Source: Halictus rubicundus (Eukaryota > Arthropoda > Insecta > Hymenoptera > Halictidae). Taken from it: DNA of 64,000 bases. The translations under genes were made by a program, and so were the position numbers. This document shows, piece after piece, positions 1 to 13,300 of the stretch. The notes under the pieces are model-generated. The model worked only from the letters and a program-made list of their open reading frames with translations. It was not told where the DNA came from and searched no databases. Positions within the stretch are counted from its first letter, which is position 1, and each line of letters begins with the position of its first letter. The stretch lies in assembly GCF_050948215.1 (NCBI RefSeq), contig NC_135158.1, forward strand, positions 6,247,822-6,311,821, given 5' to 3'.

Positions 1-1057
1 AAATTGGAAGCCTCAAGAGCTTTTCGTCGTGGATCGGATCGAACTTGCGGAGGTGACTTTGGAGTGTCCGGTTTTACCGGGGGCGGAGACATAGGTGAAT
101 CAGCTAGTTCAACCTTACCGATTCGAAATATTTTCCTTAAACGTGGATCGTACTTCACTTGGGCATCGTTCTTAGTAAGCTTTAGACCTGTATAATCTGG
201 TCTCGGTATGTCCACGACATACACTTTGTAGACCATTGGAGGATGCGAGGAAATACTAGCATCTATTTCCGTGCAAGGTACATGAGACGGTGCTGGTTTA
301 AACGGTAAACTTAACATTTGTCGTAGGTCGACATCGGACTTGGTAGACGCGTCCGTAAAGCCTGCTCCAACAACTCGTAGATCAGTATCTCCGAAACCGG
401 TCTGAAATCGTTGTCTGAAGTCCATATCTTTCCTTCGAAGGTCCTGATCTGTCTTAGTACGAAGATCCGTGTCCATATTGGTGTCTACTGCGGTGATACC
501 AGAACTGTAGATGCTTGTTTCTAGTCTAAGAGGTTTGCTCTCTTTTTTACACTCTGTTCTACTGGGACTGCTTGGCTTTTGTTCGTCTCTGCGCTGTCTA
601 GGATCTCGAGACATACGAGGATCCCTGGATACAGGTGCGGAACTTGTTCCGGGAGAAGATCGTGGACTCGATGTTTCACGTTCAATTTGAATTACTTGAC
701 TTGCAGCAGTAAATGCAGTTTTATTTTGGCCGTTGGACTCATCCGACAATGCTCTGTCCGGCGAGGATTTAATTTTCGCAAGGTATTCCTGACCATTGGC
801 GCTTTGTTGGCTGGATTTTCCACCGGGCGTACCACGCGCTTTAATAGAAGATAATAATTTCGATACTTCGGCGCTGATGTCAATCTTACTCAAGTCGCCA
901 AGCTTGTCTACAATGGCTGCTGGTTGAGGTATGCTAGGCGTCAAACTTGCTGGCTGGATGTCTTCTTTGACAGCGACATTTTGCGTCTTCTCTGACAATT
1001 CATTTTCTTCTTTCAATAAGTCCTTGTTAGGAAGTACGATCGTAAGATTTCCACCCT

Positions 1058-1091
<34 letters not shown>

Positions 1092-4000
1092 ATCCTCATC
1101 GTCGGAGTACCAGTCTTCTAGAATTTTATCTGTGTTCTGTGTGGAACAATCGTTCTCCATATTCTTGAAACTATCTTGAGCTGCGCGCTGCTGTTGTTGA
1201 ATACGCATGAACAATTCCTGCGCCTTTTTCGGTAAATGAGACGGCACTTCCTGTTCTTCCGTATGAGGTGAAGAGGCATTGTTATCGTTATTTTGTTCGC
1301 TTACGGTACACGTTTCTGCAACAAATTAATTAATTAATTTCTTCGAAAATCTTAATGTCTACATCTAAATTTCTTTGGTTAAAAATTACCTTCTTGATCT
1401 GTACTTTTTTCTTTCTGTTTATCTTCCTCTTCAACGGGCATTTCTATAACGAGATCAGTTTCTTCATCCTGATCGCTCTCTTCGTCAAACTTCGATTTAG
1501 TAAGATTTGCGACTTTATCGGCTATACTAACAACAGGTGGAGGCTTCTTTGAAGTTTTCAACAGTTGCCTCAAATCTACGTCTTTCGAATTCTCAAGTAT
1601 CGAAGAATCTTTCTTCTTTGCCTAAAAAAGAATATGAATGTTTTTAGCTCCACAATAAGTTCCAAAAAAAAAAAGAAAATAATTGTTTGAATTGAAATTT
1701 CTTATACCTGCTCCAAAATTTCATCCTCCTCTACATCTTTTGTAAAATCTTCTCTCTCTCGTTTGTTCACATTAATTTTGTTCATGTCAGAATTAGCTTC
1801 CGTATAGAAATCCATGCTTGGCATAGATTGTGGAATCATTGGTTTCGGATGTAATTGCTGCTGAGTTGCTAAACCCAATGCAGCATTTGGAAGTTGCAAA
1901 CCAAATTCGTTGGCTGATTGTAATAACATAATTTGTTCGTATGGAACTCTATCCTCGTCTGAACCCCACCGAGTTTTCTTACCGGATGGTTTCCTTTCTC
2001 GAACACTTTTCTGCTGTGATACTTGATCTTCTGTACACAACATTTTAATGTTAATTGCTAATACTACAACAATATTTTCGTGTGAAAAGCAAAAATGTCT
2101 TGAAATACCTTTTTCTTCTTTCTCATTATTTTTATCTGTAATACTAGTAGGTGCAGGCACATTTAAATCAAAAAGGCTTGGAATCTTTTGATTCATCACA
2201 TCTTGACCTTGTGATAGTGTTCTTGCTGTATTATTTATCATCAACATTGCTCCCTCCCTACTTAAACGTGGAAAATCACCAAGGATTTCCTTCGGTGCTG
2301 TTTCTAAATGTTTCAGCAATATACCTTTTACCTAAGGGATGAAAACTTTCGTTTAAAACTGCTTTTTTTTATCGAATAATACCTTTCTTATAGTCAGTGT
2401 ACCTGTTCATTTAATGGTTGATGAGAAAATTTACAATTTTCTCCGTGATTGCATTTCAGCCCAATGTGAAAAAATTTACACGGGAAGTCGTGATGCATGT
2501 ACAAACATTTATCTCTTTTCGCGCAACAGTCCATAAGATAAAATTTGCACAGTTCCATTTTTCTAGGTGGCAACGCATTGTGTGAGAAAGGGCAGTCGTC
2601 TCCTCTGTGACACTTCCCTTGCATATAGTAAACACATATAGCATCTGGATCTTGAGTGTGATCATTATTTTGATTCCTCCGACCGTTTCTATCATTCCTC
2701 ATTTGTCCTCTAGCTTTATTTTTACCACCCCTCTCATTTTTACCCCCTCGTCGACCTATTACAGCAAACGCATTATTAAAATTGTTTGCATTATTAAAAC
2801 ATAATATTTTAAATGTAAACATATAACTAACATGTTATTTTACCTCCCCCTCCACCACCCCTTGTATTCCCACGCTTGTTATCATTATCCCTATGTCGAT
2901 TTACATTAGGCCTGTCGTCGTAATCTGAGTTACTATCAAAATTTTCATGATCATTAGCATGTCTCGGAGAGCTGTTCTCTTGTGCATCTTTTCTAACAGG
3001 TGAAGCACCTCTAACAAATAACATTTCATCCTCATCATCGTTAACATTTTCATCGTCGCTCACTTTTCGTCTCTGTAAATCATAATATCAAAAGCTATTT
3101 ATGATGCTGATAAAATCAGTGAAAAGCATGATAAGAATTTTTAAGACCTTTTGATCCTTGTTACGATCTTCGTCCCTTTCATCACGGAGCCTTTTCCTAT
3201 TCTTATTTCTATTATTTTTACTCTTAGACTTAGAATCTTGATTTCTAGCACCATCTTCTTCTAAAGCTGCCCTAATAGCTTTTTCAACATCCCCAGCCCA
3301 ATCTTCAGTTGGACTCTTATATTTTAAAAATCTGTCGTGTTTACTGCTTCCTTGAACACTAGGTTTCTTATTTTTACTAAACTTAGAATCAAAGGTTTTG
3401 TTTTTTGACGTATCTGCTTTCGACACATTTTTAACAGGATCCTCATCTTTCACCGGTGGTGGTACTGGTTCATCATCTTCATCGGATGGAATTTCCCCAT
3501 CTTCCAAGTCATTATCATTATTACTACAAATATATGAAACATATGTTATACTCGATCAAAGTCTGAAATTTTATATCTCAAGATTGATGTAGTTCCATTT
3601 TTATTTTGTGTGAGATGTATGTTTATGTATTGTCTTATACGGTTGTACTTCAGAACCTATTAGATCATAATACTTAATCTGCAACGATGACTAGATATGC
3701 TCAGACCAATTTAAACATTTAATAATGTTTGTTGTTTCTGATAGACTGAAATAATTCAAATATTGCGTGAACAGATAGAATTATCTTCACAGTTCCTCAA
3801 ACATTTTAAGCAGAACAAATGTGGACTTATAGATTGCTCGCAACGAAGATCAAGATTGGAAAAAATTTATTTTTCAAAGCTTGTCCTAAAAAGGGACTCG
3901 TGTTCTCAATGTATTTAATAATTTTATATATTCTTCATGAGTATTTTCTTTTAATAATATTTGATTGCTTCAAAAATTCATGGTAATAAAATGTTTGAGT

Positions 4001-5964
4001 GGAAACGTTTTCTAAATCATTATCACCTTACAATCATCATCATCATAATTTATCAATGATTCAGGAAAAAACGCTGTTTGATTGAAAATATCTGTTTGAT
4101 TGATAACGGGAGAGAAAAAGTTAGTTGGAGCTTATAATAGCCGTCAAGGCCATTATCAGCAGCGGTCATTAAATACATATCATGAGACTGTATATGTTAG
4201 ATAAAGGTACATCGTAAACTTTAGTCGAGCAGAGTATATACTCGAAAAGAACATCCGCTACTAGTTGAGCTGAAAACATTAGCTTGCTTTTGGGGCACGG
4301 CTAACGGACACGTAGCATGGGGCGGGTGTATCGATCGATGCAACCTAAATATATATATATGTATATATGTATAGTCGACGTTATACATGTACATACTCGG
4401 AAAAATGATCGTTTCTTGCTGCAATACCATTTCTTTTCTTTTTCTGTTTTTTTTTTTTTTTGCAAAAACGACGCTCGCCGAAAATACACAATCATATATT
4501 CGTACGATTATATCGATCGTGTAACGCAGAAGCAGGAAATTATAATACAGAGAAGAAAAACCCATTCGAAGCGTACACAACCATTCCCACGTTTTAAAAT
4601 AAGTATAACGATATACGTAACTAGAAAAGTAATTGGCAAATTACAGGCGTTAAAATAGTTGTTAAATATAGCAAAATGAAACGCGCAGGACCACGGGCCG
4701 TGTAGATAAATAATAGATTGATTTACCTTACCCACGAATCACGTTCGTCATTAGCATTATCATCATGACTATCATTAATTCATCATCATCATCACCATCA
4801 TCGATGCAATAGCATAGACATTGGATCGATATACAACATATATATATCACATTGTTCTGCAGCATATCTGATTGTCATCGTTACAGCATTACCAACGGTG
4901 TGTGTAATATTTAAAAAAAAAAAAGAAGAAAAGTACGTTGACGACGTCACACCGCCAGAATTTCTTCGCGTGTAGACCTCATTTTGTCTCCTTCATTCGC
5001 GTGCGTACATACATATGTATAGGTATGTACACATGTGTATGCATATATGTATAATATGTATTTATGTATATATGTATGTGCGTGCGTGCGTGGCCGTGTA
5101 TATGTATGTATATTGTGTGGGCACCACATGTACATATGTAACATGTAGAAATAAAGTGTTTGTACATATGTATATGAATGACATGGCTGGTGTATAGATG
5201 TGTCTTGCACGAAGCAGGGAAATTGTATATAGGAATGTATTTCACTCCCCGGAGATCACGTGCATGATTTCTCAACATTTTACAATCTACCAAACAAATA
5301 TAATCCAAATATGGTTCTTCGTTGCTCGTCACGAGAAGCAGATTCGTGGTATAAAAATTTGAAAAATAACAATGTAGAATTCTATGTATCTTCCGTTAAA
5401 AAAGTGCATGGGAATTTCATCGAATTATATATGTACGATGGTCGAAATTTGAACACTTCAACGACCCTCGCAAAACATGTTTCGCAACGGTCTCGCTATG
5501 ACTCAGTGATAAAACTGATTCGTCTACTTATTGCCATTGTTATATGTTCTTTGTTACGAAAATTACCTTGACCTTACGAACGGTGTCAAGGTGGTTTTCC
5601 AAACATACCAGTTTAGATCGTGAATTTGATCAATGATCCGACCGAATCTTTTGAGCAACAAACGAAGAACCATAACGGACCAAATGAAGAAAAAAAAAGA
5701 GTTACGTGTATACTCCAAGAACAGTGTAATGGGCTCGTTTTTCGTCGCGGTGCCAATGGTGTGTACCGAACGAAAGCGGGACCAGCACGAAACCTCCGGA
5801 GAGGGGGGGGGGGGTCGACGTGTGATGCGAGTAGTACAGTAGTAGTAGTAGTAGTAGTTTTACAGTCATAGAAAAATTTCGACTGTTCTTTGTTGGTGAA
5901 TAAAAAATGTGGAGGCAAACCTTTGGATTAGAGTCTCAGCCGCGGAAACACTCTCTAATGCCAT
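1..5964 (-). CDS. ZC3H4: ZC3H4/suppressor-of-sable-type CCCH zinc-finger protein (3' end outside window)
   Basis: Eight exons are joined in consistent phase: 5964-5921, 3523-3148, 3072-2844, 2755-2403, 2331-2109, 2030-1708, 1621-1390 and 1315 to the window edge. The start at 5964 gives a short first exon (MALESV...) whose phase fits the acidic motif EDGEIPSDEDDE in exon 2. Three CCCH fingers lie at about residues 257-325 (CVYYMQGKCHRGDDCPFSH, then CKFYLMDCC... and CKFFHIGLKC...). They are followed by the family motif KIPSLFD, an LFMRIQQQQ helix, an Asp run and a long tail rich in DPR and DLR repeats (YDPRLRK, SDPRRK). This order matches vertebrate ZC3H4/ZC3H6 and Drosophila su(s). In those systems the proteins restrict aberrant nuclear transcription, ZC3H4 working with WDR82. 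Domain assignment is firm; exact orthology (ZC3H4 versus ZC3H6) is not resolved by the sequence. Confidence 0.9.
5233..5571 (+). pseudogene. Orphan Tudor-like open frame inside ZC3H4 intron 1
   Basis: An open frame begins just after a TATATAG acceptor-like site (AG at 5231-5232) and runs to a stop at 5571. Its protein resembles the second half of an extended Tudor domain: an FYNLPNKY segment, a hydrophobic strand before cysteine (VLRCS), a W..LKNNNVEFYVSSV segment and an IELYMYDGRNLNTSTTLAKH end. Tudor proteins of the piRNA pathway show the pattern LPxxxxxCxL...W...F...VELYDxxGxNIN. No methionine or confirmed upstream exon was found. A second acceptor-led open stretch on the same strand lies at 3745-3918 with no recognisable domain. 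It could be a decayed copy, a terminal exon of an undetected gene, or a coincidence. Confidence 0.35.
5833..5862. repeat. TAG/CTA trinucleotide microsatellite, preceded by a G run
   Basis: A run of TAG repeats follows a stretch of about a dozen G residues at roughly 5803-5814, inside the first intron of the ZC3H4-like gene. Simple sequence without coding meaning. Confidence 0.7.
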
Positions 5965-7338
5965 TGTTTTGTCCCGATCGATCGTGTTTTGTACCATATG
6001 ATATAGCACTGTGGCCCGACGTTGATCATACGATCGATTGACGCGACCACACTCGATGGCTCTTTGTTTGCGAGATAATCGCGTGCCTGAATTCTAGCAT
6101 TTGAAAATTTTGTAAAAGTACCCGCGACCGTTTACAGGACACAAATTAGCCTACAGAATCAAATCGTTCTCGCAGTGTATGTGTGTCGCTCCGTTTCTCT
6201 TTCTCTCTTGTCCACCGGAAAGCGACGGGGCGCGCGTGCGCGCAACAACCGAGCTCGAATTCTATACCCAAAAATGTTCGTTTTAAACCTCTTTTCTACC
6301 TCTTTTTCTCAGCTTTCGGTTATGCCTGTGTCTGTTCTTTTTTTCTCTCGACCTCGAATATTCTTCACGCCTATATATATATACATATGTATATATATAT
6401 ATATTTATATACACAAGGACAGGCTCTGCGCCTTTTTCTCTCTGTTTATCTAAATTGCTTTCTCTTTTCGTCCTCTTTTTATTGCACTTCTTTCAATTCG
6501 GTGAAGTATAAGATTGTTTCACTGTGTGTCTCTCCTCTCTTCGCTATGAAATTTTGTTAAATGCTGCAATCTCGCCATTGCAACGTCATTCTGGCTTGAC
6601 GTGGCATATGGCGGCCTACTGGCGATAAGTCTGTAGGCGTATCGATTTATCTCTTACCCGTGACTGTACTTCGTGCGAAGTGCATGAGAATCGGGTGCTT
6701 GAATAGGAAAATGCGCGCGTATATGTTTTATGCGTTCTTTCAGGCAGGTCGTGTAATGCGACGATAAGCGAAAGAAAAAAAAAGGTGGAACAACAATTAT
6801 TCTCTCCGGAAATATGGCGTGCGAAGTCTCGAAGAATAATGCTGCGAAGCGTTAGCTTCCACTCGGACGATTTTCCCCTTGTGTCGTAGTAATGTTCGAT
6901 AACGGCGCCTCTCTTTTTCTTGGATTTTACAATAATTTTGATGGGAGAAAGAGAGAGTGAGAGAGAGAGAGAAAGAGAAAGGGAACGACGAATTGATCTG
7001 GCTTCGCCGTACGAAAAACAACTGCGACGTTACTCAGACGCGCGTCTGTTACTGATGATTTGGAAATTTATCGTGAAAAGTATTAATGTCCACGGATTCG
7101 ACTCGCGGTGTTCCTCTCTGTCTTCCCGATGGATGACAGCGTTTACGTCTCTCTCGTGTACTTCCGCGTTCGAGATTTATCTCAGCAAAAGAAGAACATG
7201 TGTGTATTATGAACGAGACTAGCCGCAGGCAGGCGAAAAGTACGATGGTCGGACAGAGCGTATTACTGTGTCAGCAGATAGTATAAAAATGTATCAGTTA
7301 TGAGACGATGAGCGAAAACTTCAAAGATCAAACTAAAC
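5965..7338. promoter_or_regulatory. Divergent 1.4-kb region between the ZC3H4-like and GGT-like starts
   Basis: This stretch separates two start codons on opposite strands (5964 minus, 7339 plus) and should hold both promoters and 5' leaders. It is more GC-rich than nearby intergenic DNA and contains ATGGCGG (about 6606), CGATCGATCG (about 5978) and a GA repeat at about 6939-6982. Upstream ATG codons occur shortly before 7339. The open frames at 6175-6560 are pyrimidine and TA repeats and are not convincing genes. Promoter function is inferred from geometry only. Confidence 0.5.
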
Positions 7339-10300
7339 ATGGCCACATCTGGAACTATTCTGAACGGGCAGCTGCAGGGAACCTCGGAAGAAGGGCAAGC
7401 GAACGGCAACGGGTCAGGTGGGAAAGCGATGTTCATCACTTTCCGCCAATCACGGCTCCCGATCAACGGTCACGTGTTCCCTCCTCCATTATTTGCATTC
7501 CCCCACTCTAACTTCCTCTTGTTTCCCCACTTTTCTTCCCGTTCCTCTGTTTATGTGGAGCAAATTCCTGAAGCCTCGGTTCCCCGTTGCTTTTCTACGT
7601 TCAACTCATTTGAAAGCAAGCTTGTAACCACCCTACTAACTGTTCGAAAAACATTGACCTTAGAATCATCCTTCCACGACAATACCCATTTTATTTCAAG
7701 CGTTTTCTCCTTCTCATATTGTATTTTTGTACGTTACGCGTCAATCGATGACGTCGCATCCTCAGAAAATTACAATGTACTCCTTACCACGATTAAATAA
7801 AGATATTCACACTGATGAAGTAATCGAAACAGCATTTTGTATGTACAAAAATATTTAATGCATACATGATTCTAAATTTCCATGGCTAAGCATTTATTCC
7901 TTGTATCTCAGATCTATGCAGGATCTTAAATTATTTTCACATTTGTTTAATTTATATAATACCTACAAAGACTTACAATTACATATTTGTACAAAATATT
8001 AATATAAACATGAACATAGGACTTACATATCGAAATATATATATATATATATTCTATTTTTTTTACATATTTAATTTTAATGTTTCTACGTTCTACGTTT
8101 GCTAGCGCAACAACTTTCACGGAGAAATATATATATATATAAGTATCCCATTATGAAAAGAGAAAATGGCAAAAAGTTATTGTTTCATTTGACTTGTTCG
8201 TGCGAACGATGATGGAAAACAAAGGAAATTCCGCTTGACCAGCATTGACGTAGTGGTAAATCTGGTATATTTCGTGGATTATGTGCGTGCCTCCAATCTG
8301 ATAAATCTGAATTGCAATCAGAATTCTCAGGTGGCCCTTTCACTTCTATACCATTAATACACCTCTTGCATTTGAACCTATAACATAGATGTATTTTTAC
8401 TATCATGTATAGACTGAACTCAATGTTAAAAATATTGATTCTTCTAATTTTTAATTATTAATTACTACTGCTACTATTCATTTTAATCACATTCCACTTA
8501 CTTTGCATGAGTATCGGATATTGTATTTTCTTCTAGCTTAAATAAATCTCGTAAATCGTTCAACGTGAAATGCCTTGCAACATCTTCCTCTTGATCAACT
8601 ACTGTTGAGCTCAAAGCTTTTTTGTGCGCCTGCCTTTGGAAAATCTTTTCTTCGATCGTACCAGTCTATAACGTATTTACATTGCGATTAAGTGAAACAT
8701 TACGTAAAATTACAATTACTTGAGATAATATTATATTACGTACGCAAAGAAAACGATATACGAAGCATGGCTTCTTCTGACCATCTCTCCACACTCTGGC
8801 CATAGCTTGATCATCGTTCGCAGGATTCCAATCGGGATCGAACATAACTAAACGGTTCGCACCGATAAGATTCAATCCGCATCCGCCAGCTTTCGAACTG
8901 AGCATGAAAATGAAATCATCACTGCCTGGATCATTGAACTTATCTACTACTTTCGCCCTTTTTTTAATAGTCATTGTACCATCGAGTCTAACGTAATTGT
9001 AGCAACGTTTGTGACACAATTTCTCGAAAAGATCAAGAGTCTGTGTGTAATTCGATACTAGTACAATTTTATCGTTAGTTGTTGTCTTGATAGATGCTAA
9101 AAGACAGTCTAGTACCATCAACTTTCCCGACAGTTCTGGTAAAATTTCTCTGAAAGCGAAATCACTATTATAGATAAAACTGGATAAGACCTGTTGGTAT
9201 ATTATTCACAACTTATTAACGTTATTAAAAGAAGAAATGCATTTTTATATAACTTCTGTTTCTTAAAATTGAATTGGACAATTTTTATTTCGCATGGCAT
9301 CGTTATGACCTAACGATGATTGTTAACAATACATACTTGGCATTATAATTCGGTGGCATTAAGTTCAAAGCGTTTTCAAATCCGTCCGACCGTTGCAATA
9401 TTTTTTCGAAAACTAAATCAGGATGATTACACAGCTTTTTCAAAAGTGTGATAGCTGCCAAAGCAGAAAGACTTTTTCCTTTCTTGGAACCATCAGAATC
9501 CTCTGTAAGGTAAAAACGAATGTGCACCAGTTGAAATGAAAAAGCCAATGTTCGCATAAAAAGAAGTTCGACAAACCTTCTATTGATTTTTTAATACTGT
9601 CGCTGTGTATAAAATTTTTATAAAGATCAGTCTGCAGTTTACCCAATTTTATACAAACTACTAGTTCGTGTTTCAAGGGCAAGTATTTGGAAAGTAAGGC
9701 ACTGGTACGTCTAATAAGGCACTTGTTAACAAGGGTTACTAATTCTGTTAATCGTTCTTGAGCAAGTGCGCGTTCTGTATCTGTCGCAGCCGCATCTTGG
9801 CCACGTAAAATTGGTATCTCAAATTTTTTGCGAAATTCCTAATAAATAACAGTAACGATGTAATAATGTTCTTAAGAAAGTACTTTTTTAATTTTCTATA
9901 TTAAATTAGTGAATGTACCTGCGCGGTTCCCAACATTCCCTGATTAACAAAGTGTACAAGAGAAAAATACTCTAGAAGATCATTTTGTATTGGCGTTCCG
10001 CTAAGCAGTACTCTCCTTTTAGCTTTTAAACCCATAAGCGCTTGATAAGTCTGATTTTCTGAATTTTTTAAACGATGCCCTTCATCACACAACACTAATC
10101 CTACCTCGTCCTGATGAAGAACATGCGCATGTAAACGAAAAGTTTCATAGCTAATTATTAAAATGGGATTAGCGCATCTACGCCCGTAAGTTTTCATGAA
10201 ACCCGTAAGTTTCGTGTCAATGTCTGCCTTATTTCCACCATCAATGGCTAATGGTTGGACTCTGTTTTTTAACCATTTGAAAATTTCGTTATACCAATTT

Positions 10301-13300
10301 TTTACTAAAGAACTTGGAGCAACAATAATAGCTTTCTCTATAAGTGGTTTAGCTTCAGGACCTATAAAATATTATTTATAAGATCTTTGCTACAAAGCAA
10401 ATTGAATAAGACTAACTAAAATGACTCACCCTGTTTCAATAGAGTCCACAGAAGAGTTATGCACTGCAAAGTTTTTCCAAGACCCATCTCATCAGCCATA
10501 ATACATCCATAAGCATCTTCTATTCGTTTTCCAGTTACACATTCATACATAAATTTCACACCTTCGCGTTGATGGGGCCTTAAAATATTACATAATAATG
10601 GATCTACCACAACATGTACAAGTTGTTTAGTTCTGCAACATAAAAGTGTAAAATTCATTATATGGTGTAGAATGGAGGTGTGCGAGAACCTGAAAATATC
10701 GAGTACTCAATCGTCGGGACAGGTCGGGAAGGCATCAAGTTAAGACAAGTTGGGTTCTTGAATATATTGCGATTCCCGAGAATCGTCCCGACCCAACATT
10801 TTCGGATTCTTGCACACCTCCAATATGGAATAATCTTGAAACAGTTAAAAAGGTTTACGTCCTCTGATTTTTTATTTTACACTTACGTATCTAACTTTAA
10901 TCTGTCATGTTCCGATATCTCTGGTGGTGCATAAACAATAAGAGCATTAGCTTCTTCCGGATCATATAATGGTCTACGTGGACCAGACAAACGTATTCCT
11001 AAAGAACGACCTGACAATTGATAACCAGGAATTGGAATTTTGAAAGGTTTACTAAGGAGTTTCTTTACTTTTTCTTCCTATAAACTCAAATGAACTTCTA
11101 TATAAAATACAACAATCTACAATTAACATGTATCTATACTTTTTATTATATTAAAAGGCTTACATGTTCAGAGATTACTTCTTGAGTGGCTTGTACATCA
11201 TCCGCTGAAAGCACAATGGCTTTGTATTCCGGTATTTCTACATTTTTGATGTTACGGCAAATTTTTTTCTTTGCCTGATGTACTTGCGGTATAATTGGAG
11301 ATAAAGATGCATTGTTCGATATATCAGAGAGCAACGGACGTTTGCCTCTTTGGCTAGGTGCCAGAGATCGAATCTGATATACAAAAATAAATAAAAGATT
11401 AACATTATTTATCAAAACATTCAAGCATAGAACAATAATAAATAATACATATATCCATAAGACAAGTGTTTTCGTGATTGTATGAAAAATTTATTATGCA
11501 TATTAAAACATAACTACATTACGATTATTGTTGTGCTTCTATAATGATACTAGAATGAAGTTTTCATAAAAATTTATTAATAATGTACATTTAAAACGAA
11601 TTTTGCATAACATTACCATTTTGTATTAGTACCCAGAAATCGTATGAAACCAGTTCAAAATTCTTCATTTCGATACATAGAAATGCTAGATTTAATTATT
11701 TACATTGTTTTTATTAAACTAATTTCCAATTCTTGTTTTAATCAACTACAAAAAAACAATGAAATTTCGCGGTTAGAAAACGACACACTTTATCATGTTT
11801 GGATTGTGGCGCTCCTAGCAACCATAATATGAAGCTAATTTCATTGAATTTGAAGTTACAATTTTTATACAATTTCATCGAAATTTAATTATTTATACAT
11901 AGTTACTAAATGTAATATATATACAACTATTTTTATTTATTTTAATTAGGCACAGTACGACCTCTCCTAACACAGAAGATATTTCATTTTCTTCAGCTTT
12001 AAAATGGTCATATTTCACATCATTTATTTATTTTATATTCTCGCGTTATATAGGGTCTTATCGTATAAATTTCCAATAAATGCTTTTAATTTCAGATACA
12101 TGTAAAAAAAAAAGACAAATAAATAAACTCATCATTCTGCAAATATATTTCCCAAAAAATCCACAGATTGGTCATCTTCTTCCTCTGTATTAGAATTATT
12201 ACATTCCGCAATTGGGGTATGAAAAATACAATTAATTGGCTCAGATAATTTACGATTTATATTTGGTTTTATACTGTAATAGTCATCTAGAAATTCCAAT
12301 ACTGCTGACTTAGTTTGTAAATTATTAAAACATATTCTATTTTTTTTTGGAAGTAATTTTTCTAACATGAATACTAAATGATGATGAAAACATAGAAATT
12401 GGGTTGGTATCGTTGATGTAATGTCTAGCCAATCTTGCACACAGCTCAAAGGTGTAATCGAGTGTCCAGAAAAGAGGGCTGGATTTGCTAGGATTCCCCG
12501 TGCAGACATTACTCCTTCGCAATTACTTTCCATAAAAAGCTTCTCAGCAGTGTCCAAATTTTTCACATCCCCGTTAGCGATGAGAGGCAATTTCACACTG
12601 TCTCTTACTAATTTTAAATTATCTAGATCGATTGGTTCGTTCCTCATTTCTGGAGTTCTTGCATGAATAGTGAGAAAAGAAGCGCCTGCTTTCTCAAGAA
12701 TTCTACAGAATTCAACAGTTTTCTGAATGTCTTTTAGTAATCGTATCTTCACAGATACTGTAAAGGGATTCGGTATCCTATTTCTCACTTGATATATTAA
12801 ATCTTTCACGAGTTCTGGCTTTCTAAGCAGGTCAGCGCCATAACCAGTTTTCATTGCCCAACGTTGAGGACATCCACAGTTTAGGTCAACACCATTGCTG
12901 TACCTACCAATAATAATTAAATAAATAAATAAATACTTTATGAAATACTATGATCTATATAGAAAGATTAATTGCAGAAATTTGATTGTGTTTGAGCAAA
13001 TAAAAGATAAGTGAAAATATTAAAAGCAGTACACAAAAACTACTAGTTGTATACCACTTACGGCGAAACCATCTCTGCTGCATTAAGAAAATCTTGCACA
13101 GTTTTTGCAGCAAATTGCACAACAAGCGGCTTATCTCCATTATTAGTGGTAAATTCATTGTCCCTAGCTTTGTTGGATTGAACAAATGAGTCAGCTAGGA
13201 TCATAGGTGTAAAACATAAGTCGCAATCGTATTGCCTCACCAGAGTTCTGAATTGTAATCTGATGAACAAAAGTTACATTATTTAACAGTTAGCAAGAAT

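Larger units (their letters stand above)
3524..5920 (-). other. Large first intron of the ZC3H4-like gene
   Basis: A 2.4-kb intron between the tiny first coding exon and exon 2. It is rich in TATATG/TACATA simple sequence (about 4340-4400 and 5010-5180), has A/T homopolymers and ends near a short G run and a TAG trinucleotide repeat (5805-5862). Most open frames here are low-complexity artefacts. The exception is the plus-strand Tudor-like frame listed separately. Confidence 0.75.

Noticed and set aside
4221..5332. Several overlapping frames on both strands with Tyr, Ile, His and Thr runs
   Set aside because: They translate TATA/TACATA/CACA simple sequence in an intron; no homology or splice support.
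6175..6560. Two overlapping plus-strand frames of 92 and 125 codons
   Set aside because: Pyrimidine-rich and TA-rich sequence reading as Ser/Phe/Leu and Tyr/Ile runs, in a divergent promoter region.
7418..7800. Continuation of the GGT-like first-exon frame as a 153-codon protein
   Set aside because: Composition changes after the donor at 7418 to Phe/Ser/Pro-rich sequence without motifs; splicing at the donor gives a phase match to the GGT-like gene instead.
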